Origin: Verrucomicrobia bacterium UBA2460
GTDB lineage: Bacteria > Verrucomicrobiota > Verrucomicrobiia > Methylacidiphilales > Verrucolacustridaceae
Assembly (NCBI GenBank): GCA_002342345.1
Contig: DDPU01000059.1
Coordinates: 3,173-12,292 of the forward strand
DNA: 9,120 nt
Reading direction: 5' to 3'
Part shown: one piece after another, positions 6,769-9,120 of the stretch
Numbering within the stretch: position 1 is the stretch's first letter
Layout of the letters: each line of letters begins with the position of its first letter
Translations under genes and position numbers: made by a program
Notes under the pieces: model-generated
Database searches by the model: none
Seen by the model: the letters and a program-made list of their open reading frames with translations, nothing else
Told to the model about the DNA's origin: nothing

Positions 6769-7767
6769 TCAGCCTTCCGAGGGAACGCCGATTTCCATCC
6801 CCAGGTTGCGGGCAAGGCGGATGGCGTCGGCGGGCAGGGGAGGACGGCGGCCGGAAAGGGTCTGGAGGTCGGTCAGGTTCATGCGGTTGCGCAACAACCC
6901 CACCATGGAGCCGTGTTCTCCCTGGTTAAGGGCCAACATGGCAAATTCCCCCATCCGGCTGGCGAGGTAGCGGTCGGCGAAACTGGGGGATCCGCCCCTT
7001 TGGACGTGACCGAGCACGGTCAGCCGGACTTCCTGCTGGAGGCGATCCCCCGAGGCGGCCATCAGGCGGTTCATGAACTCCTGACCGCTGCAGACACCCT
7101 CGGCCACGACGACGACGCTGTTGTTGTGGCGGCGAAGGCGGCGGCGGGTGAGGTTGTCGATGATCTTCTCGAGGTCGTAGCGGAACTCGGGAATCACCGC
7201 GACCTGCGAACCCGAGGCGATGGCGCTCATCAGGGCAAGGTAGCCCTGATTCCGGCCCATCACCTCGATGACGAAGCAGCGGTTGTGGGAGGCGGCGGTG
7301 GCCTTGACCATGTCGATCAGGTGGATGACGGTGTTCAGGCAGGTGTCCGTGCCGATGCAGAGTTCGGTGTCGGGGATGTCGTTGTCGATGGAACAGGGCA
7401 GTCCCAGGACGCGGAAACCATGCCGGGAAAGGGCGGCTGCACCGGCGAGGGAGCCGTCTCCGCCAAGGACGAGGAGGGCCTGGATGTTCTCCTTTTTCAG
7501 GATCTCGATGGCCTCCTTTTGGGCCTCCTCCTCCTTGAACTTCAGGCAGCGGCTGGTGGAAAGAATGGTGCCGGCGTCCCGGATCCGGCCGCTGACCTCC
7601 ACGGTGCCAAGGGTCATGAACTCCCTGTCAAAAATTCCCTGATAGCCGTTCTGGATGCCGAGAACCTCGACACCGAGGCTGATCCCGGTCCGGACGATGG
7701 CCCGGATGGCGGGGTTCATTCCGGGGGAGTCCCCCCCGGAGGTGATGATGGCGACGCGTTTGAGCAT
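6769..7767 (-). CDS. pfkA: 6-phosphofructokinase (PfkA family)
   Basis: Phosphorylates fructose 6-phosphate to fructose 1,6-bisphosphate, the committed step of glycolysis; cytosolic. The product is 332 residues, close to the usual 320-340. Motifs in order are TSGGDSPGMNPAIRA (9-23) at the nucleotide site, LGGDGSLAGA (101-110), PCSIDNDI (124-131) with catalytic D128 and D130, EVMGRNQGYLAL, VAEGVCSG and LGHVQRGGSP with the effector/substrate His and Arg. Gly after GGD (G105) points to ATP rather than pyrophosphate as donor. Cys125, where E. coli has Gly and PPi enzymes have Lys, leaves some doubt. ATG 7767 was chosen because MLKRVAIITSGGD is the standard N-terminus; an upstream in-frame TTG at 7797 is possible. 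No Shine-Dalgarno is evident. It lies 63 bp downstream of uvrA on the same strand, so the two may be cotranscribed. Confidence 0.95.
   Translation of the reverse strand: MLKRVAIITSGGDSPGMNPAIRAIVRTGISLGVEVLGIQNGYQGIFDREFMTLGTVEVSGRIRDAGTILSTSRCLKFKEEEAQKEAIEILKKENIQALLVLGGDGSLAGAAALSRHGFRVLGLPCSIDNDIPDTELCIGTDTCLNTVIHLIDMVKATAASHNRCFVIEVMGRNQGYLALMSAIASGSQVAVIPEFRYDLEKIIDNLTRRRLRRHNNSVVVVAEGVCSGQEFMNRLMAASGDRLQQEVRLTVLGHVQRGGSPSFADRYLASRMGEFAMLALNQGEHGSMVGLLRNRMNLTDLQTLSGRRPPLPADAIRLARNLGMEIGVPSEG
7720..7740 (-). other. Stable hairpin within the start of pfkA
   Basis: In the pfkA mRNA, TCCGGGGG (from 7740 down to 7733) pairs perfectly with CCCCCGGA (7727 down to 7720), an 8-bp almost all-GC stem with a 5-nt loop. 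It covers codons 10-16, which encode the nucleotide-binding loop SGGDSPG. A structure this strong close to the start codon could slow early elongation, but it may only reflect codon choice for Gly and Pro. Confidence 0.5.
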
Positions 7768-7830
7768 TTTTGGGGACAATGAACAAGAGCCCGCCAAGAA
7801 GCGAGAACGGAGGGGGTGGCGATTCCGGGA

Positions 7831-9120
7831 TTAGGGTTTTGCGGAGCGGGTCAGGTGGGAACGGAGGAAAGGGGCGGTGCGGGAGGCCGGGCAGGCGGCG
7901 ACGTGCTCCGGGGTCCCCTGCGTGACAATCCTGCCGCCGGCCTCGCCGCTTTCCGGGCCGAGATCGAGGAGGTGATCGGCCTCGGCGAGGACATCAAGAT
8001 GGTGCTCGATCACCACGACGGTATGGCCGGCATCGACCAGGCGGTGGAGCAGGTCGATCAGGCGGCGGACGTCGGCGAGGTGGAGCCCGACGGTGGGCTC
8101 CTCGAGGAGAAAAAGGTGATGGGCGGGGCGGCGGGCGCGACCACGGGCCCGCGCCTGGTCGGCGGAAATCTGGGCGGCGGCCAGTTCCGTCACCAGCTTG
8201 AGGCGCTGGGCTTCCCCGCCGGAAAGGGTCGGGCTGGTCTGTCCCAGCTGCAGGTAGCCAAGGCCGGTTTCCGCAAGAAGACGGCAGGGGGTGGCGAGGC
8301 GTGGTTGGGCCGAAAAGAATTCGGCGGCCTGTTCCGCGGAAAGATGGAGGGCGTCATGGATGGATTTTTCGCGGTAACGGACGGACAGGATTTCCTGCTT
8401 CCAGCGGTGGCCGCCGCATTCCTCGCAACGGACATCCGCGGGGGGAAGGAAGTTCATCTGGATGCGGACGGTGCCAGCGCCGTCGCAGGCGGGGCACCGG
8501 CCGGGGCCGGCGTTGTGGGAGAAATGGGAGGCGGTGAAGCCGGCCTGCCTGGCTTCGGGCAGGGCGGCGTAGAGGGTGCGGAGTTCGTCCATCAGGCCGA
8601 GGTAGGTGGCCACGGTGGAGCGGGGAGTTTTGCCGATGGGTGACTGGTCAACCTCCACCACGCGGTCGATCGTTTCGGCGCCCGCCACCGATTTCCAAAG
8701 CCTTTCCCTGGGTTTCCTGCCGGAAGCGGCGGGGAGCAGGATTTCATGCAGAAGGGTGCTTTTGCCGGATCCGCTGACTCCGGAAAAGGCGTTGAGCCGG
8801 TGAAGGGGGAGATCCAGGTCCAGGTTCCGGATCGTCCGGATCCGGGCTCCCCGGATTTTCAGCCAGGGATCCGATTTCCGAACCGGGCGGCGCTGGCCCC
8901 GGCTGGGATGCCGGATCGGGGAGCCGAGCAGGCGGGCGGTGGCGGAGGCGTTATTTTTTCCGATCTCCTTCCAGGTTCCCTGGGCGACGATCTCGCCGCC
9001 ATGGACACCCGCCCCGGGGCCGAGATCGAGAATGTGATCGGCGGCCCGCATGGTGTCCTCGTCGTGCTCGACCACCACGAGGGAGTTGCCGCGGTCGCGC
9101 AGGTTTTTGAGGATGCCGAG
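7831..9120 (-). CDS. uvrA: Excinuclease ABC subunit A, C-terminal part (5' end outside the window)
   Basis: UvrA is the damage-recognition ATPase of nucleotide excision repair. The visible 429 residues begin in the end of the first ABC module (VVVEHDEDTMRAADH, then DLGPGAGVHGGEI). They continue through the second module: Walker A GVSGSGKST (about 114-122 of the fragment), VDQSPIGKTPRS, the zinc-binding CPAC and CEEC pairs about 20 residues apart, signature LSGGEAQR and VIEHHLDVLAEADH. The frame is open to the right edge, so the start is missing; typical UvrA is about 940 residues, while some lineages have much longer duplicated forms. Two departures from E. coli-like UvrA stand out: the distal Walker B reads FLLEEPTVGLH (Glu for the usual Asp), and an Arg/Ala-rich insertion of roughly 15 residues separates it from the signature helix. 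I recall EEP-type UvrA proteins in other lineages, so this may be a subfamily trait. The gene stops 63 bp before pfkA. Confidence 0.93.
   Translation of the reverse strand, partial: LGILKNLRDRGNSLVVVEHDEDTMRAADHILDLGPGAGVHGGEIVAQGTWKEIGKNNASATARLLGSPIRHPSRGQRRPVRKSDPWLKIRGARIRTIRNLDLDLPLHRLNAFSGVSGSGKSTLLHEILLPAASGRKPRERLWKSVAGAETIDRVVEVDQSPIGKTPRSTVATYLGLMDELRTLYAALPEARQAGFTASHFSHNAGPGRCPACDGAGTVRIQMNFLPPADVRCEECGGHRWKQEILSVRYREKSIHDALHLSAEQAAEFFSAQPRLATPCRLLAETGLGYLQLGQTSPTLSGGEAQRLKLVTELAAAQISADQARARGRARRPAHHLFLLEEPTVGLHLADVRRLIDLLHRLVDAGHTVVVIEHHLDVLAEADHLLDLGPESGEAGGRIVTQGTPEHVAACPASRTAPFLRSHLTRSAKP

Noticed and set aside
6769..7767. Pyrophosphate-dependent phosphofructokinase
   Set aside because: PPi enzymes carry GGDD and a Lys before the TIDND block; this protein has GGDG and Cys, so ATP is the better call.
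6421..7782. Long open frame of 453 codons on the plus strand over pfkA
   Set aside because: It is antisense to a clear pfkA and runs into the 3' end of the desulfurase gene. Its translation is a low-complexity Gly/Ala/Asp/Val mix typical of antisense frames in GC-rich DNA, with no recognisable motif.
7768..7797. TTG 7797 as the start of pfkA
   Set aside because: It would add ten residues with no Shine-Dalgarno upstream; ATG 7767 matches the usual PFK N-terminus.
7816..8643. Open frame of 275 codons on the plus strand over uvrA
   Set aside because: It is fully antisense to uvrA, whose zinc-finger and ABC motifs are unmistakable. The product is Gly/Ala-rich with no family resemblance.
8815..8890. 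Cluster of GGATC/CCGGATCC-like words resembling short repeats
   Set aside because: They lie within uvrA codons, are irregularly spaced, and such words recur across this GC-rich window; no array or palindromic repeat unit emerges.

Overview
The window is a gene-dense stretch of GC-rich bacterial chromosome (GC judged by eye to be above 60 percent). It holds eight protein genes, six complete and two cut by the window edges. I see no RNA gene, insertion sequence, phage gene or CRISPR array. The genes are housekeeping or central-metabolic. A Verrucomicrobiota-like source is my best guess, from the style of the PfkA, UvrA and cysteine desulfurase proteins. That is recall, not a search result.

Layout, left to right. 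(1) Plus strand: the end of purM, then complete purH with a GTGA stop/start overlap, giving two late steps of purine synthesis. (2) Minus strand, convergent with purH across 7 bp: pgl followed by zwf, joined by an ATGA overlap, giving the first two steps of the oxidative pentose phosphate pathway. (3) A 92-bp divergent region. (4) Plus strand: a single-domain PPK2 polyphosphate kinase, joined by a GTGA overlap to a hotdog-fold acyl-CoA thioesterase. (5) A 157-bp noncoding gap with an AT-rich island and a GC hairpin. (6) Plus strand: a cysteine desulfurase that resembles the DndA (DNA phosphorothioation) branch more than housekeeping IscS. (7) Minus strand, convergent across 26 bp: uvrA (5' part outside the window), then pfkA 63 bp downstream.

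Together the genes cover purine synthesis, NADPH and pentose phosphate supply (G6PD and lactonase), committed glycolysis (phosphofructokinase), polyphosphate-nucleotide exchange, sulfur mobilisation and nucleotide excision repair. The three 4-nt overlaps indicate three translationally coupled pairs. The two convergent junctions are too tight for separate terminators.

There is no obvious new multi-gene system. The points most worth a second look are the DndA-like desulfurase with no dnd partners in view, the UvrA whose distal Walker B reads Glu-Glu-Pro and is preceded by an arginine-rich insertion, the single-domain Pap-like PPK2, and two G8 tracts that fall exactly on the active-site glycine loops of adjacent genes.
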